Assembly (NCBI RefSeq): GCF_009604455.1
Contig: NZ_WEGL01000002.1
Span: 310,001-374,000, forward strand
Direction of reading: 5' to 3'
DNA from: Streptomyces sp. RB17
GTDB lineage: Bacteria > Actinomycetota > Actinomycetes > Streptomycetales > Streptomycetaceae
DNA: 64,000 bases
The translations under genes were made by a program, and so were the position numbers. Below, in pieces: positions 35,215 to 44,200 of this stretch. The notes below the pieces were generated by a model. The model was not told the origin of the DNA, did no database searches, and saw nothing but the letters and a program-made list of their open reading frames with translations. Every line of letters starts with the position of its first letter. Position 1 is the first letter of the stretch.

Positions 35215-37580
35215 CGGAACCGACGTGGGAGTACGAGGGCTACCGGCCCGAGGAGGAACGCCTGCGGGAGTCGCTGTGCACCCTGGGCAACGGGTACTTC
35301 GCCACCCGCGGGGCACTGCCCGAGTGCACCGCGGACGACGTCCACTACCCGGGCACCTACGTGGCCGGCTGCTACGACCGCCTCACCTCCGAGATCGCCG
35401 GACGCCGGGTCGAGAACGAGGACATGGTCAACCTCCCCAACTGGCTGCCGCTCCGCTTCCGTCCGGTGGGCGGCGCCTGGCTCACCCCGGACTCCGACCC
35501 CGTCACCGAACACCTGCTGATCCTCCATCTCGGCCCCGGCCTGCTGGAACGCCGGACCAGCTACGGCCTTGACGGCGGGGCCATGCTGCACGTGCGCCAG
35601 CTGCGCCTGGTGCATCTGGTGGACCGTCATATCGCCGCACTGCGCACGGAGTTCACCATCGAGGGCGGCGGGTCCGAGCTGGACGTCGAGGCCGCGCTCG
35701 ACGGGCGCGTCACCAACGCCGGCGTGGCCCGCTACCGGGACCTGGACGGCCGGCACCTCACCCAGATCCGGACCGGCCTCGCCGCACACGGCGCGATGTG
35801 GCTGCGCTGCCACACCCGCACCTCCCGCATCGAATGCGCCCTGGCCGCCCGGCTGGCAGCCGACGCGCCCGTGGCCACGGCACACGAAGCCCTGCGCGCC
35901 GTCCAGCACGTGAGGCTGCGCCTGGCACCCGGCCGTACCGTCACCGTCGACAAGACGGTCGCGCTGCACACCTCGCACGACCCCGCCATCGGCGACCCGC
36001 TGGACGCGGCCGTCGAACGCGTCGGCGCCGCCTCCGGCTTCGACGCCCTGCTGGAGACGCACGCCACGGCCTGGGATCAGCTGTGGCGGCGCACCGCGCT
36101 GGAGGTGCCCGGGGAGGCGGGCAGCATCCTGCGCCTGCACCTGTTCCACGTGCTGCAGACCCTGTCGCCGCACACGGCCGACCTGGACGTCGGCGTCCCC
36201 GCCCGCGGACTGCACGGCGAGGCCTACCGTGGCCATGTCTTCTGGGACGAGCTCTTCGTCCTGCCCTATCTCAACCTGCACCTGCCCGAGGTCTCCCGCG
36301 CCCTGCTCCACTACCGGCACCGGCGTCTCGACGCCGCCTGCCACGCGGCCGGGGAACTCGGCCGGCGCGGCGCGCTCTACCCGTGGCAGAGCGGCAGCGA
36401 CGGCCGCGAGGAGGCCCAGGAAGTCCATCTCAATCCCCGCTCCGGCCGCTGGGTGCAGGATCACTCCCGGCTCCAGCACCACGTCGGCTCGGCGGTGGCG
36501 TACAACATCTGGCAGTACTGCGAGGCCACCAGGGACACCGACTTCCTGCACGGCGAGGGCGCCGAGATGCTGCTGCAGATCGCCCGCTTCTGGGCGGACT
36601 CGGCCGGCTACGACGACCACCTCGGCCGGTATCGCATCCGGGGTGTGATGGGGCCCGACGAGTACCACGACGCCTACCCCGACGCCACCCGGCCGGGCCT
36701 GGACGACAACGCGTACACCAACGTCACCGCCGCCTGGGTGCTCGCCCGCACCCTGGACCTGCTGGACACCCTGCCGGAGCCGCGCCGCCGCGAACTCGCC
36801 GAGAGCATCGGCCTGGACGAGGACGAGCCCGCCCACTGGGAGGAGATCTCCCGCACCCTCCACGTCCCCTTCCACGACGGGGTGATCAGCCAGTTCGAGG
36901 GCTACGGCGACCTCACCGAGCTGGACTGGGACGACTACCGCAAGCGGTACGACGACATCCGCCGCCTCGACCGGATCCTGGAGGCCGAGGGCGACACCGT
37001 CAACCGCTACAAGGCGTCCAAGCAGGCCGACGTCCTCATGCTCGGCTACCTCTTCTCGACGGCCGAACTCCGCTCCCTCTTCCACCGGCTGGGCCACCGC
37101 CTGGACGAACGGACCTGGACCGCGACCGTCGACCACTACCTGCACCGCACCAGCCACGGCTCCACCCTCAGCGGCCTGGTCCTCGGCTGGATCCTCACCC
37201 GCGCCCGCCGCGCCGACGCCTGGGCCTTCGTCCAGGAGGCGCTGCGCGGCGACATCGCCGACCTGCAGGGCGGCACCACCGGCGAGGGCATCCACCTCGG
37301 CGCCATGGCCGGCACCCTCGACCTCGTCCAGCGCGGACTGACCGGCCTGGAGACCCGCGACGGCGCCCTGTGCCTCGACCCGGTCCCGCTGCCCGAACTC
37401 TCCTCCTACGGCTTCGCCATCCGCTACCACGGCCACTGGGGCGTCCATCTCCGCCTGCGCAGCGGCCTCCTGGAGATCGCCGTACCGGACTCCGACCGCG
37501 CCCCCATCGACGTCTGCCTGCGCGACCGGGTGGTACCGGTCGGCCCGGGCGAGGCAGCACGACTCGTGGTCCCGGACTGA
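35211..37580 (+). CDS. glycoside hydrolase family 65 protein (disaccharide phosphorylase or trehalase-like)
   Basis: A 789-aa protein from GTG 35211, overlapping the previous gene by 4 bp. GH65 marks are the N-terminal TLGNGYFATRGALPE, FWDELFVLPYLNLHLPEVSR, YPWQSGSDGREE, and the catalytic acid region RGVMGPDEYHDAY with Glu484. Near the C-terminus come SHGSTLS and LQGGTTGEGIHLGAMAGTLD. Members phosphorolyse or hydrolyse trehalose, maltose or kojibiose. The SHGSTLS segment could hold phosphate, but the choice between phosphorylase and hydrolase is open. Its tie to the oxidoreductase genes may be only transcriptional. Confidence 0.9.
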   Translation: MTEPTWEYEGYRPEEERLRESLCTLGNGYFATRGALPECTADDVHYPGTYVAGCYDRLTSEIAGRRVENEDMVNLPNWLPLRFRPVGGAWLTPDSDPVTEHLLILHLGPGLLERRTSYGLDGGAMLHVRQLRLVHLVDRHIAALRTEFTIEGGGSELDVEAALDGRVTNAGVARYRDLDGRHLTQIRTGLAAHGAMWLRCHTRTSRIECALAARLAADAPVATAHEALRAVQHVRLRLAPGRTVTVDKTVALHTSHDPAIGDPLDAAVERVGAASGFDALLETHATAWDQLWRRTALEVPGEAGSILRLHLFHVLQTLSPHTADLDVGVPARGLHGEAYRGHVFWDELFVLPYLNLHLPEVSRALLHYRHRRLDAACHAAGELGRRGALYPWQSGSDGREEAQEVHLNPRSGRWVQDHSRLQHHVGSAVAYNIWQYCEATRDTDFLHGEGAEMLLQIARFWADSAGYDDHLGRYRIRGVMGPDEYHDAYPDATRPGLDDNAYTNVTAAWVLARTLDLLDTLPEPRRRELAESIGLDEDEPAHWEEISRTLHVPFHDGVISQFEGYGDLTELDWDDYRKRYDDIRRLDRILEAEGDTVNRYKASKQADVLMLGYLFSTAELRSLFHRLGHRLDERTWTATVDHYLHRTSHGSTLSGLVLGWILTRARRADAWAFVQEALRGDIADLQGGTTGEGIHLGAMAGTLDLVQRGLTGLETRDGALCLDPVPLPELSSYGFAIRYHGHWGVHLRLRSGLLEIAVPDSDRAPIDVCLRDRVVPVGPGEAARLVVPD

Positions 37581-37696
37581 CCCCGCGCAGCCGCCCGTCA
37601 CCGGTGGCCGGTGTGCGCCTCCGCGATCTCGACGCGAGCGGCCGGGAGGACCACCATGCACCGGTAAGTGGTTGAAGCGGAAAGGAGATAGCGGAG

Positions 37697-38512
37697 ATGA
37701 GCGCGAGCGACGCTCTCCTGCGGGTGCTGGCCGTGGACGACGAGGAGCCCGCGCTCGGGGAGTTGCTGTACCTCCTGGAGCGCGATCCCCGGGTCGGCAC
37801 CGTGGTGCCCGCTGCGGGACCCACCGAGGCGCTGCGTCGGCTCGGCCGGGCCATGGCGGGCGGCCCGGACGGCGAGGAAACCGTCGACGTCGTCTTCCTC
37901 GACATCAACATGCCGGGACTCGACGGCCTCGAACTCGCCCGTCTGCTGGGCGGGTTCGCGACCCCACCGCTGATCGTCTTCGTCACCGCCCACGACGACT
38001 TCGCGGTCCGCGCCTTCGACCTCAAGGCCGTCGACTACCTGCTCAAGCCCCTGCGCAAGGAGCGCTTCGCCGAGGCCGTACGCCGGGTCGCCGAACTGGT
38101 CCGGGCCGGGCAGGGCCCCCGGCCGGCCGCCGCCCCCGAAGTGACCGCGCCCGAGCAGGCGCCCGCCTTCGGCGACCACGTCCCCGTCGAACTGGGCGGC
38201 GTGACCCGGTTCGTGCCCATCGCCGACATCACGTACGTCGAGGCCCAGGGAGACTATGTACGGCTGCACACCCCGCACGGCAGTCATCTGGTGCGCGTCG
38301 CGCTGTCCACCCTGGAGGAACAGTGGCGCGCACGCGGGTTCGTGCGCATCCACCGCAGCCGGCTCGTCGCACTCGGCCGCATCGAGGAACTCCGCCTGGA
38401 CGGCGGCAACGTGACCGTACGGATCGGCGACCGCGTCCTCGCCGTGAGCCGGCGCAATGCCCGGGAACTGCGAGACCTGCTGGCCAAACACGCTGCGGGC
38501 AGGGCCCGTTGA
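37697..38512 (+). CDS. LytTR-family response regulator
   Basis: A 271-aa protein with ATG at 37697 behind AAGGAG. The receiver domain (about 8-130) has the acidic pair VDDEE, the phospho-acceptor Asp69 in VVFLDINMPGLDG, and lysine in LKPLRK. The LytTR DNA-binding domain (about 160-265) contains ITYVEAQGDYVRLHTPHGSH and FVRIHRSRLVAL. LytTR proteins bind paired sites. Its partner kinase is the LytS-like protein encoded at 41417, on the far side of the transporter gene. Confidence 0.95.
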   Translation: MSASDALLRVLAVDDEEPALGELLYLLERDPRVGTVVPAAGPTEALRRLGRAMAGGPDGEETVDVVFLDINMPGLDGLELARLLGGFATPPLIVFVTAHDDFAVRAFDLKAVDYLLKPLRKERFAEAVRRVAELVRAGQGPRPAAAPEVTAPEQAPAFGDHVPVELGGVTRFVPIADITYVEAQGDYVRLHTPHGSHLVRVALSTLEEQWRARGFVRIHRSRLVALGRIEELRLDGGNVTVRIGDRVLAVSRRNARELRDLLAKHAAGRAR

Positions 38513-38637
38513 GCGACGGAAGCGGGTGCCGGGTGACGGACCTGTGGCGATTCTCGTCCACCCGCTGTCTCGGTGGGGGGCCGCTGCGTACACTCGCCGC
38601 AGCACAAGGTGATCACCGCTGCGCCGGGGAGTGCGAC

Positions 38638-39009
38638 ATGGGTGCGGAATCCGTCCCTCGCAGAGAGGTGGTCACCGGACGGCCACGCCCCGTCGGCGGT
38701 ACGACCGCACCCCGCCCGGTGCCCTCGCCCCACCACGGTTCCGAGCCACGAGTACGGCAGTTGATGCACCGTCAGCTGCGGGCCGCGCTCATCACCACGG
38801 CCCTCCTCGCCCTCCCGCTCGGACTGCTCCCGGTCCTGCTGCGGATCCTGCCGTTCGCCGACGCCGCACCCCGCGTCCCCCTCGCTGTCTGGCTCCTCCT
38901 GGGCGTGGCGCCGTACCCCGCCCTGCTCGCCATCGGTGCCTGGTACGTCCGCCGAGCCGAGCGCAACGAGACCGCCCCGGCCGCCGGCACTCCCGCGGAA
39001 CGCTCCTGA
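38638..39009 (+). CDS. small DUF485-like membrane protein
   Basis: A 123-aa protein with ATG 38638 behind GGGGAG. After a 45-aa hydrophilic start there are two transmembrane helices (AALITTALLALPLGLLPVLL and PLAVWLLLGVAPYPALLAIG). A small two-helix protein directly before a sodium:solute symporter is the usual YjcH-ActP arrangement, where DUF485 proteins accompany acetate or pyruvate transporters. Its role, perhaps assembly or regulation of the transporter, is not established. The gap to the symporter start is 31 bp. Confidence 0.8.
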   Translation: MGAESVPRREVVTGRPRPVGGTTAPRPVPSPHHGSEPRVRQLMHRQLRAALITTALLALPLGLLPVLLRILPFADAAPRVPLAVWLLLGVAPYPALLAIGAWYVRRAERNETAPAAGTPAERS

Positions 39010-39040
39010 CCATGCGCCGACTTCCCGCCGGGACCGGCCG

Positions 39041-40777
39041 GTGAACCAGACGTACGGCATCGTGGGCGTGACGGCCGTGATCCTCGCCACGGTCCTCGTC
39101 GGCGCGCTCGGCCTGCGCATCTCCCGCACCACCTCCGACTTCTACGTCGCCTCACGCACCGTCGCCCCCCGGCTCAACGCCTGCGCGGTCAGCGGCGAGT
39201 ACCTGTCCGCCGCCTCCTTCCTCGGCGTCGCCGGACTCGTCCTCGCCCAGGGCGTCGACATGCTGTGGTTCCCCATCGGCTACACCGCCGGGTTCCTGGT
39301 CCTGCTGGCCTTCGTCGCCGCCCCGCTGCGCCGCTCCGGCGCCTACACCCTGCCCGACTTCGCCGAGGCCCGGCTGGAGTCCCGGGCGGTGCGGCGGATC
39401 GCCGGTGTGCTGGTCGTCGGCATCGGCTGGCTGTATCTGCTGCCCCAGCTGCGCGGCGCCGGCCTCACCCTGCGGCTGCTCACCGGCGCGCCCGGCTGGC
39501 TCGGCGGGCTGGTCGTCGCCGCCGTGGTGACCGCGGCCGTCGCCGCCGGCGGCATGCGCAGCATCACCTTCGTCCAGGCCTTCCAGTACTGGTTGAAACT
39601 CACCGCCCTGCTGGTGCCCGTGGTGTTCCTGCTGCTCGCCTGGCGCGGCGACCACGCCCCGGCACCCGCCTGGGACGACCGGCCCGTCTTCCACCGCTCC
39701 ACCGAGGTGAACGTCGACCGGCCACTCACCCTCACCGTGCGCGAGCCGGTCCGGGTGACCGCGTCCGGCACGGTCGACGGCCGCGCGGTGCAGGGGGTCC
39801 CGCTGCGGCTCGGCGAGGGCCGGCACCGGATCGGCGCACAGACCGCCCTGCGCTTCCCGGCCGGCGCACGCGTCCCCCTGCCGGACCCGGCACCCGGCCG
39901 TGCCGCGCCCTCCAGCTGGGCCGAGTCACTGTCTTCCGACCGCGACCAGCACAGCCTGTACGCCACCTACGGGCTGATCCTCGCCACCTTCCTCGGCACC
40001 ATGGGCCTGCCGCACGTCGTCGTCCGCTTCTACACCAACCCCGACGGCCGCGCCGCCCGCCGCACCACGGTGAGCGTGCTCGGCCTGCTCGGCGCGTTCT
40101 ATCTGCTCATCCCCCTGTACGGCATGCTCGGCCGTCTGTACGCCCCCGACCTGCTCCTGACCGGCGACACCGACGCCGCGGTCCTCGTCCTGCCGCAGCG
40201 GCTGCTCGGCGGGACCGCCGGGGACCTGCTCGGCGCCCTCGTGGCCGGCGGCGCCTGCGCGGCGTTCCTTTCCACGGCGTCCGGGCTCACCATGTCCGTA
40301 GCGGGCGTCCTCGCCCAGGACGTGCTGCCCACGCTCGGCGTCCGTCACTTCCGGCTCGCCACGCTGCCCGCGATCGCGGTGCCGACCGCGGCGGCGGCCG
40401 TGGTCAGCGATCTGCCCGTGGCCGACGCGGTCGGCCTGGCCTTCGCCGTCTCGGCGTCCTCCTTCTGCCCGCTGCTCGTCCTCGGCATCTGGTGGCGCGG
40501 CCTGACTCCGCCGGGCGCGATCGCCGGGCTCGTCCTCGGCGGCGGATCGGCGCTGACCGCGGTGACGGCCACCATCGCCGGCGGCGCCCGCTCCGGCTGG
40601 CTGCACACGCTGCTGGCCTGGCCCGCGGTGTGGTCCGTTCCCGTGGGCTTCGCCGCGATGGTCCTGATCTCCCTCGCCACCCGCAGCCGCGTCCCACCCG
40701 GCACCGCCGCCACGATGGCCCGCCTCCACCTCCCCGAACCCCCGCCCCCCACCCGCCCGGGACCGGCGACGACCTGA
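39041..40777 (+). CDS. sodium:solute symporter (acetate/monocarboxylate permease-like)
   Basis: A 578-aa protein from GTG 39041 with about 13 transmembrane helices. SSS family features: DFYVASRTVAPRLNACAVSG, EYLSAASFLGVAGLVLAQGV (about 47-66), and PHVVVRFYTNPDGRAARRTT. A non-membrane segment of about 90 residues (about 205-300) sits between helices, as in actinobacterial ActP-like permeases. Substrates in this group are acetate, pyruvate or other short acids, driven by sodium or protons. The flanking LytTR regulator and LytS-like kinase genes suggest that external acid induces it. Confidence 0.92.
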   Translation: MNQTYGIVGVTAVILATVLVGALGLRISRTTSDFYVASRTVAPRLNACAVSGEYLSAASFLGVAGLVLAQGVDMLWFPIGYTAGFLVLLAFVAAPLRRSGAYTLPDFAEARLESRAVRRIAGVLVVGIGWLYLLPQLRGAGLTLRLLTGAPGWLGGLVVAAVVTAAVAAGGMRSITFVQAFQYWLKLTALLVPVVFLLLAWRGDHAPAPAWDDRPVFHRSTEVNVDRPLTLTVREPVRVTASGTVDGRAVQGVPLRLGEGRHRIGAQTALRFPAGARVPLPDPAPGRAAPSSWAESLSSDRDQHSLYATYGLILATFLGTMGLPHVVVRFYTNPDGRAARRTTVSVLGLLGAFYLLIPLYGMLGRLYAPDLLLTGDTDAAVLVLPQRLLGGTAGDLLGALVAGGACAAFLSTASGLTMSVAGVLAQDVLPTLGVRHFRLATLPAIAVPTAAAAVVSDLPVADAVGLAFAVSASSFCPLLVLGIWWRGLTPPGAIAGLVLGGGSALTAVTATIAGGARSGWLHTLLAWPAVWSVPVGFAAMVLISLATRSRVPPGTAATMARLHLPEPPPPTRPGPATT

Positions 40778-41416
40778 CCGAGGAGCCGTTGTGCAGACCA
40801 CCGACACAGCCGGACCAGCCGTGCCACCCGACGGCGGCGCGGCCGCACAGGCCGACCGGGGCACCGGCGCGTACGAGTGCCGACCGAACCGACAGCACCC
40901 CGACACTCCGCGCCACCGGCAACAGCGCAGGACTCACTGTCAGGGGCAGAACCTCGACACCACTCGGCACCACCGGGCCCCCGACGCCGGGCATCACCCG
41001 CCAGGCCACGACGTTCGCCGGCCCCGGAGAGACCACGCCGTTCGCCTCCACCGCCAGGCTCCTGACGCTGGGCGTCGCCCGGAGGGCCGCGATGCTCGTC
41101 GGCCCCGGGGAGGCCGCCCTGCTCGCTCTCACCGCCAGGCCCCCGACGCCGGGCGTCGCCCGGAGGGCCACGACGTTCGCGGGCCCCGGAGAGACCACGC
41201 CGTTCGCCTCCACCGCCAGGCTCCTGACGCTGGGCGTCGCCCGGAGGGCCGCGATGCTCGTCGGCCCCGGGGAGGCCGCGCTGCTCGTCTTCACTGCCAG
41301 GCTCCTGACGCTGGGCGTCGCCCGGAGGGCCACGATGCTCGTCGGCCCCGGGGAGGCCGCGCTGCTCGCCTCCACCGCCAGGCCCCCGACGCTCGACGGC
41401 ATCGAGGAGGCTCCCG
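40778..41416. repeat. symporter-kinase gap with 81-bp tandem array
   Basis: The marker gccagg starts at 41053, 41134, 41215, 41296 and 41377, exactly 81 bp apart. The monomers differ mainly in two sequence types. A frame beginning at GTG 40791 behind GAGGAG stays open across the whole array to 41498, encoding an Arg/His/Pro-rich 235-aa product overlapping the kinase start. That product is not protein-like in a known way, so it is not entered as a gene. The frame of the kinase itself is closed by TGA codons in the array. Confidence 0.85.
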
Positions 41417-42679
41417 GTGGAGCAGGCACGTGGTCGGCGGCGTCTCCAGGCACTCCGTCGTTTGCTCGGCCGTCGGCCCGAACGCGCGTCGGTCATGACC
41501 GTCCTCGGTACCGCGGCGCTCGTTCTCGTGGGGCTCGCGCTGTTCGTGCTCGGTGCTGGCCTCGGGCACGGGGCGGCGCGCCGGCAGCAGGAGCACTCAG
41601 CCGACAGCGACGGGCCGCGAGCCCTGGCCCAGGGCCTGCACTCCGCCGCGCTCGCCGCGGCACCCCTGCGCGCCGGGCTCACCCCGGACACCGCCCGCAA
41701 GACGCTCCGCAGGCTGCGCCCGCTGCTCGGCACCCCCGCCCTCGCCCTCACCGACGACACCTCCGTGCTCGCCTGGGACGGCACCGGCGAGCACCACCGC
41801 GCGGAGGTGGCGGCACAGCTCGCCCACCCACCCCGCGCCCGCACCTTCCCGCTGTCCTGCGACGACGCCGACTGCCCCGTCCGCTGGGGCGCCCTGGTGC
41901 CGCTCCCCGTGGACGGCAGCGCCCCCGGCGCCCTCGTCGTGCTCGCCGCCGGCGAATCCACCGCAGCCGTCCGGGCCGGCGAGGAAGCGGCCCGCCGGCT
42001 CTCCCTGGAACTCGAGCTCGCCGGCCTCGACCGGGCCCGCACTCGTGCCCACGAGGCCGAGGTCCGGGCTCTGCGCGCCCAGATCTCCCCGCACTTCATC
42101 TACAACTCCCTCGCGAGCATCGCCTCCTTCGTCCGCACCGACCCCGAGCGCGCCCGCGAACTCCTCCAGGAATTCGCCGACTTCACCCGCTACTCCTTCC
42201 GCCGCGACGGCGACTTCACCACCCTCGCCGAGGAGTTGCGCTCCATCGAGCAGTACCTGGAACTCGCCCGCGCCCGCTTCGGCCGCCGCCTGAAGGTCAC
42301 CCTGCGCATCGCCCCCGAAGTGCTGCCCGTGACGCTGCCCTTCCTGTGCCTGCAGCCCCTCGTCGAGAACGCCCTCAAGCACGGCCTGGAGGGAACCGTG
42401 GAGCGCATCGGCGTCACGATCACCGCCGAGGACGAGGGCACCGAGGCCCGGGTCGTCATCGAGGACGACGGCATCGGCATGGAACCGGAACGCCTCCGCG
42501 CGATCCTGCGCGGCACGGCCGGCCCCGCCACCGGCATCGGGCTGAACAACGTCGACCGCCGGCTGCGCCAGGTCTACGGCGACGACCACGGCCTCGTCAT
42601 CGAGACCGGCGTCGGAGCGGGCACCAAAATCACCCTCCGCGTCCCCAAGTTCCGCCCCGGCATCCGCGCCCAGCCCTAG
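41417..42679 (+). CDS. LytS-like sensor histidine kinase
   Basis: A 420-aa protein from GTG 41417 behind GAGGAGG. One transmembrane helix (about 27-50, MTVLGTAALVLVGLALFVLG), a PAS/GAF-like sensor (about 70-190), then a His_kinase domain with QISPHFIYNSLASI (phospho-acceptor His226), and an ATPase with ENALKHG, DDGIGM and GIGLNNV. It pairs with the LytTR regulator gene 3 kb upstream. Its stop codon TAG (42677-42679) lies within the terminal repeat of the palindromic element, so the true C-terminus may have been changed by insertion. Confidence 0.93.
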   Translation: MEQARGRRRLQALRRLLGRRPERASVMTVLGTAALVLVGLALFVLGAGLGHGAARRQQEHSADSDGPRALAQGLHSAALAAAPLRAGLTPDTARKTLRRLRPLLGTPALALTDDTSVLAWDGTGEHHRAEVAAQLAHPPRARTFPLSCDDADCPVRWGALVPLPVDGSAPGALVVLAAGESTAAVRAGEEAARRLSLELELAGLDRARTRAHEAEVRALRAQISPHFIYNSLASIASFVRTDPERARELLQEFADFTRYSFRRDGDFTTLAEELRSIEQYLELARARFGRRLKVTLRIAPEVLPVTLPFLCLQPLVENALKHGLEGTVERIGVTITAEDEGTEARVVIEDDGIGMEPERLRAILRGTAGPATGIGLNNVDRRLRQVYGDDHGLVIETGVGAGTKITLRVPKFRPGIRAQP

Positions 42680-42856
42680 GCCCTGTCGTCAAACTCCCTC
42701 CTGCCCCGCGACGCCATGCACGCACTCTCGCCGCACCGGACCCAGGCCCAAGTACATCCAGTACGAGGGCCAGGGTCCGGCACGCCGAGAGCACGCACCT
42801 GACGCCGCAGGGCCCGCCCTTCGGGCGGACGGCTGGAGTTTGACGACAGGGCCTAG
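42676..42856. mobile_element. MITE-like palindromic element
   Basis: Perfect 22-bp terminal inverted repeats (42676-42697 and 42835-42856, starting CTAGGCCCTGTCGTC). A second imperfect pair inside (around 42724-42745 and 42773-42794) lets the whole 181 bp fold into a long hairpin. No coding capacity. The outer CTAG could be a duplicated 4-bp target or part of the repeat. It looks like a non-autonomous transposon end pair of the kind mobilised by IS transposases, and may also end transcription of the kinase operon. Confidence 0.75.
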
Positions 42857-42974
42857 CCGCGCGTCCTCCCGCCGACCCGTGCGCCCCCGCCGACCCGCCG
42901 GTCTCGTAGCGTCCCGGCCAGTGGGAGAGGAAGATCACTTGGGAGGGAGGCGGTCTTGGCCATGTGCGCGTCAC

Positions 42975-43085
42975 GCGGTACGGTCTGTCCGATATCGACG
43001 ACGGCGAAACGGAAGCCGGTGGGAATCCGGCACGGTCGCGCCACTGTATGCGGGACCCCTCAGGGGCTCGTGAGTCAGACCCGTG
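42975..43085 (+). ncRNA. cobalamin (AdoCbl) riboswitch
   Basis: The conserved core is clear: GAAACGGAAGCCGGTGGGAA with TCCGGCACGGTCGCGCCACT, ending in TGTATGCGGG (43004-43053). The outer stem pairs GGTCTG (42982-42987) with CAGACC (43076-43081). It precedes cbtB by about 57 nt. B12 binding is known to shut down expression of downstream cobalt or cobalamin genes. In actinobacteria this is often through sequestration of the ribosome site, here AGAGGAGG at about 43127-43134. Confidence 0.93.
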
Positions 43086-43141
43086 GCCGTCGTCCTGTGC
43101 ACCACCGAGATGGGACGCGAACTCCCAGAGGAGGTCCTGCC

Positions 43142-43363
43142 ATGGCGCAGACCGTCGCCCAGCCGACAGCCACCACCCCCGCCGTTCCCCTCAAGCTGCC
43201 ACTGAAGGCGATTGCTCCCTGGGCGGTCTTCTTCGGCGTCCTCATGCTGGTCCTGCTCTACTTCGTCGGCGCCGAGCAGGGCGCCACCTCCGTGGTCAAC
43301 GGCACGGACGTCCACGCGTGGGTGCACGACGCCCGCCACCTGCTGGGCTTCCCCTGCCACTGA
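43142..43363 (+). CDS. cbtB: CbtB cobalt transporter subunit
   Basis: A 73-aa protein with one transmembrane helix (about 24-43, IAPWAVFFGVLMLVLLYFVG) and a C-terminal metal-binding tail VHAWVHDARHLLGFPCH with four His and one Cys, as in CbtB. ATG 43142 follows AGAGGAGGTCCTGCC. With CbtA it forms the predicted B12-regulated cobalt uptake system, which fits the riboswitch upstream. The gap to cbtA is 21 bp. Confidence 0.93.
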   Translation: MAQTVAQPTATTPAVPLKLPLKAIAPWAVFFGVLMLVLLYFVGAEQGATSVVNGTDVHAWVHDARHLLGFPCH

Positions 43364-43384
43364 CACGAGGGTCGTAGCCCGCCC

Positions 43385-44137
43385 ATGAACTCCGCAACCG
43401 TACGGAACCTTCTCGTACGGGGCATGCTCGCCGGTCTCGCAGCCGGCGTGCTCGCCCTGGTCGTGGCGTACGTTCTCGGTGAGCCGAACGTCGACAAGGC
43501 CATCAGCTTCGAGGAGGCCCACTCCCACGAGCACGAGATGGCGGTCGTCTCCCGCTCCCTGCAGTCGACCGCCGGTCTCGCCACCGGTGTCCTCGTCTAC
43601 GGGGTCGCCTTCGGCGGCATCGCCGCGCTCGCCTTCTGCTTCGCCCTCGGCCGCGTGGGCCGTTTCGGCCCCCGGGCCACGGCACTGCTGCTGTCGGGCT
43701 GTGCGCTGCTCGCCGTGTACGTCGTGCCGTTCCTGAAGTACCCGGCCAACCCGCCGTCGGTCGGCAGCCCCGACACCATCGGCAAGCGGACCGCCCTGTA
43801 CTTCCTGATGATGCTGCTCAGCGTCCTGCTGGCGATCGCCGCCACCCTCCTGGGCAGACGGCTCGCGCCACGCCTGGGCACCTGGTGGGCCACGGTGGCC
43901 GCGGTCGTCGCGTTCGCCGTCGTGATCGGCCTGGCCTTCCAGTTCCTGCCCGTCGTCAACGAGGTGCCCAGGAACTTCCCGGCCACCCTGCTGTGGCGGT
44001 TCCGGCTCTCGGCACTGGCGATCCAGACCACCCTGTGGGCCGGATTCGGTCTCGTCTTCGGCGAGTTGGCAGAGCGGCTGCTGAACCCCAAGCCGGCGAC
44101 GGCCGCGAACCGGCGAACGGTTCCGGCCGCGCACTGA
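43385..44137 (+). CDS. cbtA: CbtA cobalt transporter subunit
   Basis: A 250-aa membrane protein with five to six hydrophobic helices. The N-terminus (VRNLLVRGMLAGLAAGVLAL) is followed by a His/Glu-rich loop FEEAHSHEHEM (about 41-51), likely metal-binding, and the C-terminal LAIQTTLWAGFGLVFGELAE. This matches CbtA. It is co-transcribed with cbtB under the cobalamin riboswitch and ends before a strong hairpin shared with the convergent phosphatase-like gene. Confidence 0.93.
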   Translation: MNSATVRNLLVRGMLAGLAAGVLALVVAYVLGEPNVDKAISFEEAHSHEHEMAVVSRSLQSTAGLATGVLVYGVAFGGIAALAFCFALGRVGRFGPRATALLLSGCALLAVYVVPFLKYPANPPSVGSPDTIGKRTALYFLMMLLSVLLAIAATLLGRRLAPRLGTWWATVAAVVAFAVVIGLAFQFLPVVNEVPRNFPATLLWRFRLSALAIQTTLWAGFGLVFGELAERLLNPKPATAANRRTVPAAH

Positions 44138-44144
44138 CTCCCCG

Positions 44145-44194
44145 CGTACGGCACAGGGCCCGTCGGAACCGTCCGTCGGGCCCTCTGCCGTACG
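44145..44194. terminator. bidirectional terminator after cbtA
   Basis: Arms 44145-44162 and 44177-44194 pair at 17 of 18 positions, with a 14-nt loop, between convergent cbtA and the phosphatase-like gene. Confidence 0.8.
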
Positions 44195-44200
44195 CCTCTG

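Noticed and set aside
41053..41400. CRISPR array
   Set aside because: The 81-bp repeats are contiguous, without unique spacers of constant length, and no cas genes are present.
39265..42843. Open frame of about 1190 codons on the plus strand
   Set aside because: Arg/Pro/His-rich shadow of the symporter, repeat array and kinase; no family features.
42956..42984. Promoter TTGGCC-N17-TACGGT before cbtB
   Set aside because: Transcription would start inside the 5' strand of the riboswitch outer stem, so a functional aptamer would not form.
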